DNA of 22,300 nt from Lachnospiraceae bacterium (GCA_017437205.1 JAFSBP010000129.1:1-22300); one strand, 5' to 3'. Positions 7,205-15,239 are shown, numbered from the stretch's first letter. Translations and numbers: made by a program. The notes: generated by a model from the sequence alone, not told the origin.

Positions 7205-8143
7205 ATGGCTTTTTTATACGCAATGCCCGGCGCGGTAGCGGAAGGGCTCATCTGGGGATTGATGGCGATCGGCGTCTACATTTCCTACAAAATTCTTGAC
7301 ATTGCCGATCTGACCGTAGACGGCTCCATCTGTACCGGAGGTTGCGTGTGCGCGGTAATGATTGGCAGCGGTGCTCCGGTTTGGCTCAGCGTGGCAGTTG
7401 CCTTCCTGGCCGGCATGCTCACCGGTGTTGTGACCGGACTGTTTCACACCGCTCTCGGCATCCCTTCGATCCTTGCCGGCATCCTGACTCAGCTGATCCT
7501 CTACTCAGTGAATCTGGCTATCCTCGGCGGAAAATCATTGATCGCGATCGACCCTCGTGCCAATCAGCTGATCCTTCACATGAGTGACAATCCCATGGCT
7601 ATCGTGGCCGCAGGGCTGATCATCGTATGCACCATCATCGGACTCTGGCTCTTCTTCTACACAGAAGTCGGTCTGACCTTAAAGTCCACCGGTGATAACC
7701 CTGACATGAGCCGTGCGCAGGGAATCAATGTCAAGCTGAACAAAGTAGTCGGTTTGGCTATCGCTAACGGTATCGTTGCACTTGCGGGTGCGCTCCTTGC
7801 CCAGTACAAGGGCTCTGCAAACATCAACGACGGGCGCGGTGCTATCGTCATCGCACTGGCTGCTATCTTCATCGGACTCTCTGTTTCGCTGAAAATTAAG
7901 CCGAATTTTGTGGTCAGCCTCATCGGCGTGGTCGGCGGTGGTGTTGTGTACTACATCATTTACACCTTTGTCATTCTGTTGGGTCTGAAGACGGACTACC
8001 TGAAGATGCTCTCCGCTATCATCGTGGCACTGTTTTTGGCAGTTCCCTATCTGAAGGGCGAGTATTTCCAAAAGAAAAAGGTGATGCCGATGCCGTCATC
8101 GCCCGAACCTGATCATTTAGGCGGAGGTGACACCAATGCTTAA
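7205..8143 (+). CDS. ABC importer permease (TrpY-like)
   Basis: A 312-residue integral membrane protein with about eight to nine hydrophobic segments, in the same branch as branched-chain/sugar permeases. Typical family sequences are EGLIWGLMAIGVYISYKILD at the start, LADLTVDGS-type text (IADLTVDGSICTGGC), and GLTLKSTGDNPDMSRAQGI in the cytoplasmic coupling loop. The ATG at 7205 is preferred over an in-frame TTG at 7193, because GAGGTG (7195-7200) then sits as the ribosome site four bases before it. It follows the binding protein by 18 nt. Its last codons overlap the ATPase start by 8 nt, so the three genes are surely co-transcribed and the last two translationally coupled. Confidence 0.88.
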   Translation: MAFLYAMPGAVAEGLIWGLMAIGVYISYKILDIADLTVDGSICTGGCVCAVMIGSGAPVWLSVAVAFLAGMLTGVVTGLFHTALGIPSILAGILTQLILYSVNLAILGGKSLIAIDPRANQLILHMSDNPMAIVAAGLIIVCTIIGLWLFFYTEVGLTLKSTGDNPDMSRAQGINVKLNKVVGLAIANGIVALAGALLAQYKGSANINDGRGAIVIALAAIFIGLSVSLKIKPNFVVSLIGVVGGGVVYYIIYTFVILLGLKTDYLKMLSAIIVALFLAVPYLKGEYFQKKKVMPMPSSPEPDHLGGGDTNA

Positions 8144-8933
8144 AATCACTAACTTACATAAAACTTTCAACCCCGGCACTGTAAATGCAAAAACCGCCCT
8201 CTCCGGTCTTAATCTGACCCTTGAAGACGGCGATTTCGTCACTGTGATTGGCGGCAACGGCGCAGGAAAATCCACCATGCTCAACGCGATTGCAGGCGTG
8301 TGGAAGCCGGACTACGGCACTATTGAGATCGACGGCGTGGATGTGACCAATATGCCGGAGCACAAGCGCGCCAAATTCCTCGGCCGTGTCTTCCAGGACC
8401 CGATGAAGGGAACCGCACCCGATATGGAGATTGCGGAAAACCTTTCCATCGCCGCGCGACGCGCGACCAAGAGAAAACTGGTGTGGGGTATCCGCAAAGG
8501 TGAGCGTGACCGCTACAAAGAACTGCTCTCCACCCTGGAACTCGGTCTGGAGTCCAGACTTTCGTGTAAGGTCGGTCTTCTCTCCGGCGGTCAGCGTCAG
8601 GCAGTCACCCTGTTGATGGCCACCTTAAGCAAGCCGAAGCTTCTCCTTCTCGATGAGCACACCGCAGCTCTCGACCCGAAGACGGCAGCAAAGGTGCTGG
8701 AGATCACCGACAAACTGGTCACCGAAAACAAGCTGACCACACTGATGATCACCCACAACATGCACGATGCCATCGCTCACGGAAACCGTCTGATCATGAT
8801 GCATGAAGGACGAATCGTTGTGGATGTGTCCGGTGAAGAGAAAAAGAAACTTACCATCAGCCAGCTACTCGGACTGTTCGAGCAGGCCAGTGGAATGGCC
8901 ATGGCGGACGACAAAGTAATGCTGTCGAAGTGA
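8136..8933 (+). CDS. ABC importer ATP-binding protein (TrpZ-like)
   Basis: The 265-residue ATPase has all expected motifs: Walker A GGNGAGKST (39-47), Q-loop FQDP (86-89), signature LSGGQRQ (149-155), Walker B LLLLDEH (169-175) and the switch His207 in ITHNMHDA. It powers import through the permease encoded just upstream. The ATG at 8136 is chosen rather than an upstream in-frame GTG at 8127, because GGAGGTG (8123-8129) is then a ribosome site with six-base spacing. It lies at the end of the operon and is followed by a bidirectional terminator. Its substrate is set by the binding protein and so shares the uncertainty between phenylalanine and other aromatic amino acids. Confidence 0.93.
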   Translation: MLKITNLHKTFNPGTVNAKTALSGLNLTLEDGDFVTVIGGNGAGKSTMLNAIAGVWKPDYGTIEIDGVDVTNMPEHKRAKFLGRVFQDPMKGTAPDMEIAENLSIAARRATKRKLVWGIRKGERDRYKELLSTLELGLESRLSCKVGLLSGGQRQAVTLLMATLSKPKLLLLDEHTAALDPKTAAKVLEITDKLVTENKLTTLMITHNMHDAIAHGNRLIMMHEGRIVVDVSGEEKKKLTISQLLGLFEQASGMAMADDKVMLSK

Positions 8934-8966
8934 TAGAAAGGGGGCGTGAAAACGTCCCCTTTTCTA
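8934..8966. terminator. Bidirectional terminator between the importer operon and the kinase gene
   Basis: AGAAAGGGGGCGT and ACGTCCCCTTTTCT form a stem around GAAA. T-rich arms on both strands let it serve the importer operon (+) and the histidine kinase operon (-), which converge here. Confidence 0.82.
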
Positions 8967-10934
8967 CTACTTTATCGGCAGTGTAAATCCAAATTCCACC
9001 GCATCCTCCACAGGCTCCTCGGTTTTATCCGTGGTGTTTCTCACATAGCAGACGCCCCGGTGCAGCTCCACGATGCTCTTCACCAGCGTGAGTCCCAGCC
9101 CGGTTCCAGGCTCTGTCCGTGACGGATCTGCCCGGTAAAAACTGTCCCACACCTTTAAGAGTGCTTCGTCCGAAAGATGTGCCGCCGTGTTCGCAATGAT
9201 AAAACGGGCGTTGCGATTCTCAACATAAATGTTTACCGTGATCCTGCCGCCGCGGGAGGTGTATTTTAGGGCATTGCTGATCAGATTTGTGATTACCTGT
9301 CTGATCCGTCCCTCATCGGCAGTCAATTCAAACTCCTCCGCAAGCCCATAACGGAAGGACAATTCTTTTTCCTCCAATAAAGGAGCAAATTTCTCCACCA
9401 CCGACTCAGTCAATTGAAGTAGTGAAAAATGATCTACCGACAATCTGACCTTTCCGGCCTCCAGCCGCGATACATCCAACATCTGAAGTACCATCTCGTC
9501 CATATGCTCGCTCTCGTCAAGGATGACAGAGAGATAATGCTCCTGCTTTTCGGCGTCGATTCCACTCTGTAACCCTTCCGCGTAGCTGTGAATGACCGCA
9601 AGCGGCGTCTTCAATTCGTGGGTAATATTTGAAATCAGCTGGCGGCGCTTCTCCTCCGCATCCTTCGCATAATCCAGAGCGGTGCGTAGCTGTTGTATCT
9701 CGTTCTGCGTCTCTGCCTGCCGCTGGTGAGTGTCGGCAACGTAGGTTTCCAAGCGGTAGATTTCGTCCACCGGACATGATGGGTAAATATGTCCATCTTC
9801 AACCGCACCAGCCAGATAGGCAAGCGGCTCCACGAGACATTTCTGCCACTTTCTTATGATTAGCCTGGCAGCGATAAACACCAGCGCAAAAGAAACCAGA
9901 TAAGTGGGGATCAATCGAAGAAAAGCATACTGCAAAGGCCAAAACCGCACTGCAAGGGCATAATCAAAGGAACCAAATCGATCTTTGCAGCTACTATTCT
10001 TCCAGATAATAATGCTTTCCAGAAGACTGTCCTTTTCATAGCTTACATCAGAGAGAACGTGAGCTTCCAACAGTTCAGGCAGACCATCAAATGTCCTCCA
10101 ATTGACCGTTAATGGTTCATAGTCTCCAAGAATTCCGTCTACATCCCATGCATAAATGATTTCTGTCGGTTGATCGAATATAGATTCAACTGTCAGCATA
10201 TTATGCCATGCAAATTTGTTGTAGTTATCCATACCGCACATCTGCTCAATTGTCATCTCTGCAAGATCCACCGAACTTCCCCTGTCTATGGAAACCGGAT
10301 GAAACTGGTTCCCCTCAAAATATCCTTCCAGTCTGAGCAACGGCAAGAAAGAATCAATCCCCAGCGCACCGTGCGGAAATGTCCCAACCAGATTACCAAA
10401 AATTTCAATCCCATCGGGAATCTCATCCAGATTAATGTAGGACAATCCCAAAATATCCGTATTACCAGCTATCCATTTTTCATCACTGGTATAGGCGAAG
10501 GTCAAATAGCTTCCGCTGGTAAATACACTTTCAGCTTGCTTATCATAATAGAGACTAGCCGGTTCAAATCCATATAACAGATCCCATTTCCCCCAAAACC
10601 AGTCATCAGAACTCATTTCGCTGGGCATGTGTGAGAGAACGATAGGAAGGAGCTGTCTGAAATTGATAAAGTAATAGGGAAATCCGAGTTTTCGGATAAT
10701 ACCGGCCTCCATCGTGCCGGGAAGATTATCGGGATATGTCATATCCATTTCACGGCTATAGATTCCACTGGCATATTCCTGCACTTGTTTTTCCATCTGA
10801 ATACACATATCTTCCGCAACCGCCCAGGTCAGCAAAGCCATTGCCCCCAACCACAGTGCCACTGTCAATGCAATGATTCGCCGAAAAAGAAGCTTTCCTG
10901 TTTTCAAACGTTCTTTTTTTTTCTTTTCATTCAT
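8967..10934 (-). CDS. Sensor histidine kinase with large extracytoplasmic domain
   Basis: The 655-residue protein has a basic N-terminus, a first membrane helix at about 19-41, an extracytoplasmic region of about 300 residues matching no domain I recognise, and a second helix at about 338-362. The kinase core follows: phosphoacceptor His439 in SNITHELKTPL, N-box around Asn550/Asn554 (ITNLISNALKYTS), DSFYRADPSR, and G2 box GTGLGL (610-615). The G1 box reads IIANTAAHLSDE in place of DxGxG, a variant known in other kinases. No clear HAMP domain is seen. It should phosphorylate the response regulator encoded just upstream: the start codon lies two bases after that gene's stop, and its GGAGGGG ribosome site is inside the regulator's last codons. 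The signal is unknown. Confidence 0.9.
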   Translation of the reverse strand: MNEKKKKERLKTGKLLFRRIIALTVALWLGAMALLTWAVAEDMCIQMEKQVQEYASGIYSREMDMTYPDNLPGTMEAGIIRKLGFPYYFINFRQLLPIVLSHMPSEMSSDDWFWGKWDLLYGFEPASLYYDKQAESVFTSGSYLTFAYTSDEKWIAGNTDILGLSYINLDEIPDGIEIFGNLVGTFPHGALGIDSFLPLLRLEGYFEGNQFHPVSIDRGSSVDLAEMTIEQMCGMDNYNKFAWHNMLTVESIFDQPTEIIYAWDVDGILGDYEPLTVNWRTFDGLPELLEAHVLSDVSYEKDSLLESIIIWKNSSCKDRFGSFDYALAVRFWPLQYAFLRLIPTYLVSFALVFIAARLIIRKWQKCLVEPLAYLAGAVEDGHIYPSCPVDEIYRLETYVADTHQRQAETQNEIQQLRTALDYAKDAEEKRRQLISNITHELKTPLAVIHSYAEGLQSGIDAEKQEHYLSVILDESEHMDEMVLQMLDVSRLEAGKVRLSVDHFSLLQLTESVVEKFAPLLEEKELSFRYGLAEEFELTADEGRIRQVITNLISNALKYTSRGGRITVNIYVENRNARFIIANTAAHLSDEALLKVWDSFYRADPSRTEPGTGLGLTLVKSIVELHRGVCYVRNTTDKTEEPVEDAVEFGFTLPIK

Positions 10935-10936
10935 AC

Positions 10937-11608
10937 TTACCCCTCCATTTTATACCCCGACTTATACACTGTCTTGATCTGTCCTGCAGCCTCCCCAAGC
11001 TTATCCCGCAGACGCCGAATGTGTGTATCCACCGCGCGTGCCTCGCCCTCATAGTCGTATCCCCAGCACTTGACGAGCAGCTGTTCGCGGCTGAGCACCG
11101 TATTGCGATTGCGCATCAGACACAGCAATAGCGAATACTCCTTCGGCGTCACACCAATCTCCGCCTCTTCCACAAAAACCTTTTGCGACGAGAGAATGAT
11201 CCGAATCTTCCCGACACTAAGTTGATCTCCGGTCAGAACATTGCCGCGGCTGCGGTTGATCAGTGCTGTGATTTTTGCATAGAGCACTGCCAGAGAAAAC
11301 GGCTTGGTCACGTAGTCGTCCGCTCCCAGCTCATAGCCCAAAAGCTTATCTTCCTCATCGGACAGCGCCGTCAAGAAGATAATCGGAACGTCCGAGCGCT
11401 TCCGCAGTGCCCGGCACACACTCAACCCATCCAGTCCAGGCATCATAATATCCAAAAGCACTCCATCGACCTCCGTGCTCTCAGCGAGTTCCAGTGCCTC
11501 CAACCCATTCTTCGCCGGAATCGGACAGTCACCACGACTGCGAAAATAATCACAGATAATCTCCAAAAGTCTCGGTTCATCCTCCGCAATTAAAATACGT
11601 TGACTCAT
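10937..11608 (-). CDS. OmpR/PhoB-family response regulator
   Basis: The 223-residue protein has a receiver domain (1-120) with acidic pocket Asp10/Glu11, phosphoacceptor Asp53 in LLDIMMPG, Thr80 and Lys102 in VTKPFSL. A winged-helix DNA-binding domain follows (about 128-222), with VTPKEYSLLLCLMRN, LSREQLL and VDTHIRRLRDKL. It is the first gene of a two-gene operon with the histidine kinase. The start at 11608 has AAGGAGG about nine bases upstream. Targets are unknown; the divergent 5'-nucleotidase gene, sharing a dyad in the promoter region, is a candidate. It is not identifiable as PhoP, VanR or any other named regulator from sequence alone. Confidence 0.93.
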   Translation of the reverse strand: MSQRILIAEDEPRLLEIICDYFRSRGDCPIPAKNGLEALELAESTEVDGVLLDIMMPGLDGLSVCRALRKRSDVPIIFLTALSDEEDKLLGYELGADDYVTKPFSLAVLYAKITALINRSRGNVLTGDQLSVGKIRIILSSQKVFVEEAEIGVTPKEYSLLLCLMRNRNTVLSREQLLVKCWGYDYEGEARAVDTHIRRLRDKLGEAAGQIKTVYKSGYKMEG

Positions 11609-11696
11609 ACTGTTCTTCCTCCTTCCAACCTAAGCCTAACACCCACTTTTGTACTTTATGTGTCAATTATCAACTTTTTCTATATTATTTGATTGC

Positions 11697-11725
11697 ATTA
11701 TACGATACCCGACCGGCAAAAACAA
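11697..11725 (-). promoter_or_regulatory. Promoter of the two-component operon
   Basis: On the minus strand TTGTTT (11720-11725), a 17-nt spacer and a perfect TATAAT (11697-11702), about 90 nt before the response regulator start. Confidence 0.62.
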
Positions 11726-11749
11726 GGAAAGTGAATCATTTTTTCCTTG
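11723..11749. promoter_or_regulatory. Dyad between divergent promoters (candidate operator)
   Basis: CAAGGAAA (11723-11730) and TTTCCTTG (11742-11749) form a perfect 8-bp inverted repeat with an 11-bp spacer. The arms overlap the -35 boxes of both divergent promoters. No binding protein is proven; the adjacent response regulator is the obvious candidate, although OmpR-type proteins more often use direct repeats. Confidence 0.4.
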
Positions 11750-11775
11750 CCAATCTACTTCCGATGGCATATAAT
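11747..11775 (+). promoter_or_regulatory. Sigma-A promoter of the 5'-nucleotidase gene
   Basis: TTGCCA (11747-11752), a 17-nt spacer and TATAAT (11770-11775), about 57 nt before the start codon at 11833. Confidence 0.75.
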
Positions 11776-11832
11776 AGAAAGCCCCGCCTATGGTTTTTGC
11801 GAGGGATAAGCACCTTAAGGAGTAACACTCAA

Positions 11833-12732
11833 ATGGCAATGAATTTGGACAATAAACTGGTGGTCGGTATTTCTTCCCGCGCACTGTTTGATCTGGAATT
11901 TGAGAATCAGATTTATGAAGAACAGGGCCTGCAGGCTTATCTGGAGTACCAGCGCGCCCATGAAAAGGATATTTTGAAGCCGGGAACTGCGTTCCCGTTG
12001 ATCAAGGCACTGCATAAACTGAATGAGTGCGGTGAGCAGCTGGTGGAGATCATCATTCTCTCAAAGAACAGTGCCGATACCAGTCTGCGCATTTTTAACT
12101 CCATCGAGCACTACGGACTGGACATCAGCCGCGCTGCTTTGGTGGGCGGAAACCGGATCACTCCCTACCTCTCCGCATTCAATACCGGACTCTTTCTCTC
12201 TGCCAACGAGCAGGATGTTCAGGAAGCCATCGATGGCGGTATCGCAGCCGGACTGATCTGCTCCCACGATGACTTGACGATCGATCCAAACGATCAGATT
12301 GATCAGATTCGCATTGCTTTCGACGGTGACGCAGTGATTTTTTCCGATGAATCTGAACTTGTATTTAAGTCACAGGGCTTACTGGCCTTCGAGGAGCATG
12401 AGCGATTGAACGCACAGAAGCCACTCCCTGCGGGGCCGTTCGCGAAGCTTCTTCGCACCATCTCTCTGGTTCAGAAAAAGTTTGATCCGGACTATATGCC
12501 GATCCGCACCGCACTGGTCACCTCCCGGAACGCTCCGGCTCACGAGCGGGTGATCCGCACCCTCATCGCTTGGGGTGTGCGTATTGATGAGGCATTTTTC
12601 ATGGGCGGTGTGCAAAAAAGCGAGGTGCTGAAAGCCTTCGGCGCACATATTTTCTTTGACGATCAGGCGGTACACACCGATCCCGCATCAAAGCTGGTGC
12701 CTTCGGCCAGAGTTCCCTACAAATCCAAATAG
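11833..12732 (+). CDS. Cytosolic 5'-nucleotidase 1-family protein
   Basis: The 299-residue protein matches the 5'-nucleotidase family PF06189 in length and in conserved text: LVVGISSRALFDLE near the start, AALVGGNRITPYLSAF, DVQEAIDGGIAAG, IAFDGDAVIFSDESE and FFMGGVQKSEVLKAF-HIFFDDQ. The DGDAVIFSDE segment looks like a HAD-type phosphatase site. It should dephosphorylate nucleoside monophosphates in the cytoplasm. The start at 11833 (MAMNLDN) is chosen because AAGGAG (11817-11822) lies ten bases upstream and the promoter ends at 11775; longer in-frame starts would lie before the promoter. It is monocistronic with a strong terminator and divergent from the two-component operon. Substrate range is unknown. 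Confidence 0.87.
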   Translation: MAMNLDNKLVVGISSRALFDLEFENQIYEEQGLQAYLEYQRAHEKDILKPGTAFPLIKALHKLNECGEQLVEIIILSKNSADTSLRIFNSIEHYGLDISRAALVGGNRITPYLSAFNTGLFLSANEQDVQEAIDGGIAAGLICSHDDLTIDPNDQIDQIRIAFDGDAVIFSDESELVFKSQGLLAFEEHERLNAQKPLPAGPFAKLLRTISLVQKKFDPDYMPIRTALVTSRNAPAHERVIRTLIAWGVRIDEAFFMGGVQKSEVLKAFGAHIFFDDQAVHTDPASKLVPSARVPYKSK

Positions 12733-12744
12733 ATTACTTCACAC

Positions 12745-12809
12745 CATCGCATATTAGATATTCCTCACGGTCAGCCTCTGCTGACCGTGCTTCGCGATGC
12801 AGTTTTTTT
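12745..12809 (+). terminator. Intrinsic terminator of the 5'-nucleotidase gene
   Basis: CACGGTCAG (12766-12774) pairs perfectly with CTGACCGTG (12781-12789). An outer CATCGC/GCGATG pair (12745-12750/12794-12799) lengthens the structure, and seven T follow (12803-12809). Confidence 0.9.
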
Positions 12810-12832
12810 CTCGTCTTCTCATCGTTAATTGA

Positions 12833-12861
12833 TTGACAAAAACAACTTTTCAAACTATACT
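12833..12861 (+). promoter_or_regulatory. Sigma-A promoter of the TetR-reductase operon
   Basis: A consensus TTGACA (12833-12838), a 17-nt spacer and TATACT (12856-12861), with the transcript start expected near 12868, inside the palindromic operator. Confidence 0.85.
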
Positions 12862-12868
12862 ATATTTA

Positions 12869-12884
12869 TGTGAACACGTTCACA
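12869..12884. promoter_or_regulatory. TetR-type operator palindrome
   Basis: TGTGAACACGTTCACA has two perfect 7-bp arms (TGTGAAC/GTTCACA) around AC. It lies at the expected transcription start and touches the ribosome site of the TetR gene, as in autorepressed TetR genes. Confidence 0.78.
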
Positions 12885-12895
12885 AAGGAGAATTT

Positions 12896-13405
12896 ATGCC
12901 GAAAATCATTCAAAATTTGGAAAAGCGACTGATTGAAGAAGCAATCCGACAGATTGAAGAAGTGGGATACAGTGGGATGACCATTCGCTCTGTAGCGAAA
13001 GCCTGTGAGGTGGGAGTTGGAACGGTGTATAATTACTTTCCATCAAAGGATGATCTGCTGGCCACTTATTTACTGAAGGACTGGAATGATTGTATTACTG
13101 CCATCAACGCAGTAAGCGATTACTCTGAGACTTCAAAGCCGGTGGCACGCTGCATTTACGATCAGCTATCCCAATACGCCCTGCGGCACCGAAGCATCTT
13201 TCGCGACGACTCCGCTGCGGCCTCCTTCGCCGGATCGTTTGGCCGCTATCATGGTCTTTTGAGGGGACAGTTGGCTGCCCCTCTTCGGAAATTCTGCGAC
13301 AGTGATTTTTCCGCGGAATTCGTGGCAGAAGCCCTGTTGACCTGGACAATGGCCGAAACGCCTTTTGAAGAGATTTATGGCATGATTGAAAAATTATTGA
13401 TTTAA
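12896..13405 (+). CDS. TetR/AcrR-family transcriptional regulator
   Basis: The 169-residue protein has an N-terminal helix-turn-helix (about 8-55): EEAIRQIEEVGYSGMTIRSV, ACEVGVGTVYNYFPSKDDLL. The GVGTVYNYFPSK recognition segment is typical of TetR. The C-terminal ligand domain is short and has no recognisable specificity. The start at 12896 follows AAAGGAG; an upstream in-frame TTG at 12833 lies inside the promoter and is rejected. The gene is first in a three-gene operon, ending 16 nt before the flavin protein gene. A palindrome over its own transcript start suggests autoregulation, so the operon would be released by a small ligand, likely a substrate or product of the reductases downstream (inference). 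Confidence 0.93.
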   Translation: MPKIIQNLEKRLIEEAIRQIEEVGYSGMTIRSVAKACEVGVGTVYNYFPSKDDLLATYLLKDWNDCITAINAVSDYSETSKPVARCIYDQLSQYALRHRSIFRDDSAAASFAGSFGRYHGLLRGQLAAPLRKFCDSDFSAEFVAEALLTWTMAETPFEEIYGMIEKLLI

Positions 13406-13421
13406 AAAGGAGAACTGTAAC

Positions 13422-14348
13422 ATGTCCAGCTTTGAAAATCTGCGCGTGGTAGATAACTTCTACCAGACCTCCCTGTATTTCCCCATGCCTACTGTGGTGA
13501 TCAGCACCCTGTGCGAAGACGGTTCCACCACCCTGGGCCCCTACTCTCTGGTGCAGCCCTATTATGTTGCCGGAAAGGATTTCTATGCAATGCTGCTGTC
13601 CTGCCGCAACTCCTCCAACACTGCCCAAAATATTTTGCGCACCGGAAAGTGCGCGATCAACTTCGTGGACGACAAGCCGAAGACCTTCAAAGAATGCGTA
13701 AAATTAAGCTGGCCCGGCGACAAGCCCGAGGACAAAATGCCGAACTGCCAGTTTAAGCTGGAGAAGAGCCAAATTGAGGAAGAGACCGGCGAGAAGCGCC
13801 CTATGGTGCTGACCGACGCAATCCAGGCGATTGAGTGTACCTGGGTTCGCGAACTGGACAACGCGCAGGACGACCAGCCAGGCTGTCTCAACGGTTATGA
13901 GCCGCCCTACCACGATTTCAACGGTATCACCTCCAAGTTCGGCTGCCACTTCATCCTGAAAGTTGACCGTATCCTGATGAAGAAAAAATACAGCGATGCC
14001 ATCATCAACGGTGTGAAGGCGAAAGATTTCCCTCCTCTCCCTGTAGACTATGGCTACCGCGACAGCAAGAACTTCTGGTTCCACAGAAAGACCCGCATGC
14101 GCGCAGAGCTGCTGCCCATCCGCAAAGCTTCTCTGGAGTCCGTTCGTTATGCGGCTGACCGTGCCGATGACAAGGTAAAATTCACCGACGACGCATTGGA
14201 GACCATCCTGAATGTGCCTCGCGTCTTCCTCCCTCTGGTTTTGAAGGGTTGCGTAGACTGGGCGAAGGAAAACAATATTGAACTGATCAATGCGGATCAT
14301 ATGAAGATTATCAACGACAAGCGTTCAAAGGAAAAGAACAAAAAATAA
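13422..14348 (+). CDS. Flavin reductase-like (FMN-binding split barrel) protein with PCP_red-like C-terminal tail
   Basis: The 308-residue soluble protein begins with a flavin reductase-like split barrel (about 15-190): PMPTVVISTLCEDGSTTLGP, YSLVQP, LLSCRNSSNTAQNILRTG and CAINFVDD are the usual FMN-contact strands. The tail, about 253-300 (FTDDALETILNVPRVFLPLV, then CVDWAKENNIELINADHMKI), resembles the PCP_red domain known from the C-terminus of protochlorophyllide reductase subunits and from some flavoproteins. That match is by eye and less certain. Ribosome site AAGGAG; 16 nt after the TetR gene and 23 nt before the membrane reductase gene. It likely binds FMN and may pass electrons to its membrane neighbour; no partner or substrate is shown. 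Confidence 0.78.
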   Translation: MSSFENLRVVDNFYQTSLYFPMPTVVISTLCEDGSTTLGPYSLVQPYYVAGKDFYAMLLSCRNSSNTAQNILRTGKCAINFVDDKPKTFKECVKLSWPGDKPEDKMPNCQFKLEKSQIEEETGEKRPMVLTDAIQAIECTWVRELDNAQDDQPGCLNGYEPPYHDFNGITSKFGCHFILKVDRILMKKKYSDAIINGVKAKDFPPLPVDYGYRDSKNFWFHRKTRMRAELLPIRKASLESVRYAADRADDKVKFTDDALETILNVPRVFLPLVLKGCVDWAKENNIELINADHMKIINDKRSKEKNKK

Positions 14349-14371
14349 ACCGAATAAAAGGAGAATTTCAA

Positions 14372-15175
14372 ATGGTATTTCCTGAATTTTTCTGGCTGCT
14401 GTTTGCCGCAGCCATGATCATCAGTTCCATCGGTTTTAAAAATTATGTGTGGTTTATTTCCCTCGGCTACGGCTTCTCCATCGCCGGAGAAGGTCTGCTC
14501 ATGCTGATCTTATTCGGTAAGGGCTTAAGCCTGGGAACCATCATCTGCAGTCTGCTATTCATCATCTACGGTTGCAGACTGGGCGGATACCTGGCGATCC
14601 GCGAGTTCAAGAGTACTTCCTACAAAAAGAACATGACCGGCGAGATCAAAGACGGCAAGACCGTTCCCTTCGGCGTGAAGATCGCAATTTGGGTAACCTG
14701 TGCAGCCCTGTACGTACTTCAGGTACTGCCTGTCTTCTACCGCCTGCACAATGGCAGCGGCAGCAATGTATGGACTTACATCGGCGCCGCAATCATGGTA
14801 TTCGGTATTGTCTTTGAGTCCGCTGCTGACTGGCAGAAGAACAAGGCAAAGAAGGTCAATCCCAAGCGTTTCGTGGACACCGGCCTGTACCGCATCGTGC
14901 GCTGCCCCAACTACTTAGGTGAGATGATCTTCTGGACCGGCGTTCTGATCTCCGGCTTTGGCGCGCTGACCGGCTTTGGCCAGTGGGCGATGGCGCTGAT
15001 CGGATACATCGGCATTATCTTTGTCATGTTCAGCGGTGCCCGCCGTCTGGAAATCCGCCAGAACAAAAACTACGGCAACGATCCCGAGTATCAAAAGTAC
15101 GTGAAGACCGTACCGATTCTGCTTCCCTTCGTTCCTCTGTACAGTGTGGAGAAGTTTAAGTTTTTGGTGGCGTAA
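14372..15175 (+). CDS. DUF1295 / steroid 5-alpha-reductase-like membrane protein
   Basis: The 267-residue protein has about six to seven membrane helices. Its C-terminal half carries the signature of the DUF1295/SRD5A group: FESAADWQKNKAK (Glu149, Asp153), then TGLYRIVRCPNYLGEMIFW with Asn180, Tyr181 and Glu184, corresponding to the HPNYxGE NADPH-binding motif of steroid 5-alpha-reductases, and finally DPEYQKYVKTVPILLPFVP. Members reduce double bonds in lipids or steroids, though many DUF1295 proteins are untested. The isoprenylcysteine methyltransferase fold is related and cannot be ruled out. Ribosome site AAAGGAG ten bases upstream. It is the last gene of the TetR operon. Together with the flavin protein it suggests reduction of a hydrophobic compound (inference). 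Confidence 0.83.
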   Translation: MVFPEFFWLLFAAAMIISSIGFKNYVWFISLGYGFSIAGEGLLMLILFGKGLSLGTIICSLLFIIYGCRLGGYLAIREFKSTSYKKNMTGEIKDGKTVPFGVKIAIWVTCAALYVLQVLPVFYRLHNGSGSNVWTYIGAAIMVFGIVFESAADWQKNKAKKVNPKRFVDTGLYRIVRCPNYLGEMIFWTGVLISGFGALTGFGQWAMALIGYIGIIFVMFSGARRLEIRQNKNYGNDPEYQKYVKTVPILLPFVPLYSVEKFKFLVA

Positions 15176-15239
15176 AGCACCGCCCTCTCAGTTCCGAACG
15201 AAAAGCACGAGCATTTTTCTTAGTCAACTTTAACTGCGT

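Noticed and set aside
5740..8933. Naming the importer a tryptophan transporter outright
   Set aside because: Family similarity supports aromatic amino acids in general, but the T-box specifier and UGGU bulge point away from tRNA-Trp.
13704..14300. Minus-strand ORF of 198 residues across the flavin protein gene
   Set aside because: It is antisense to a well-supported operon gene with good ribosome sites and has no recognisable domain.
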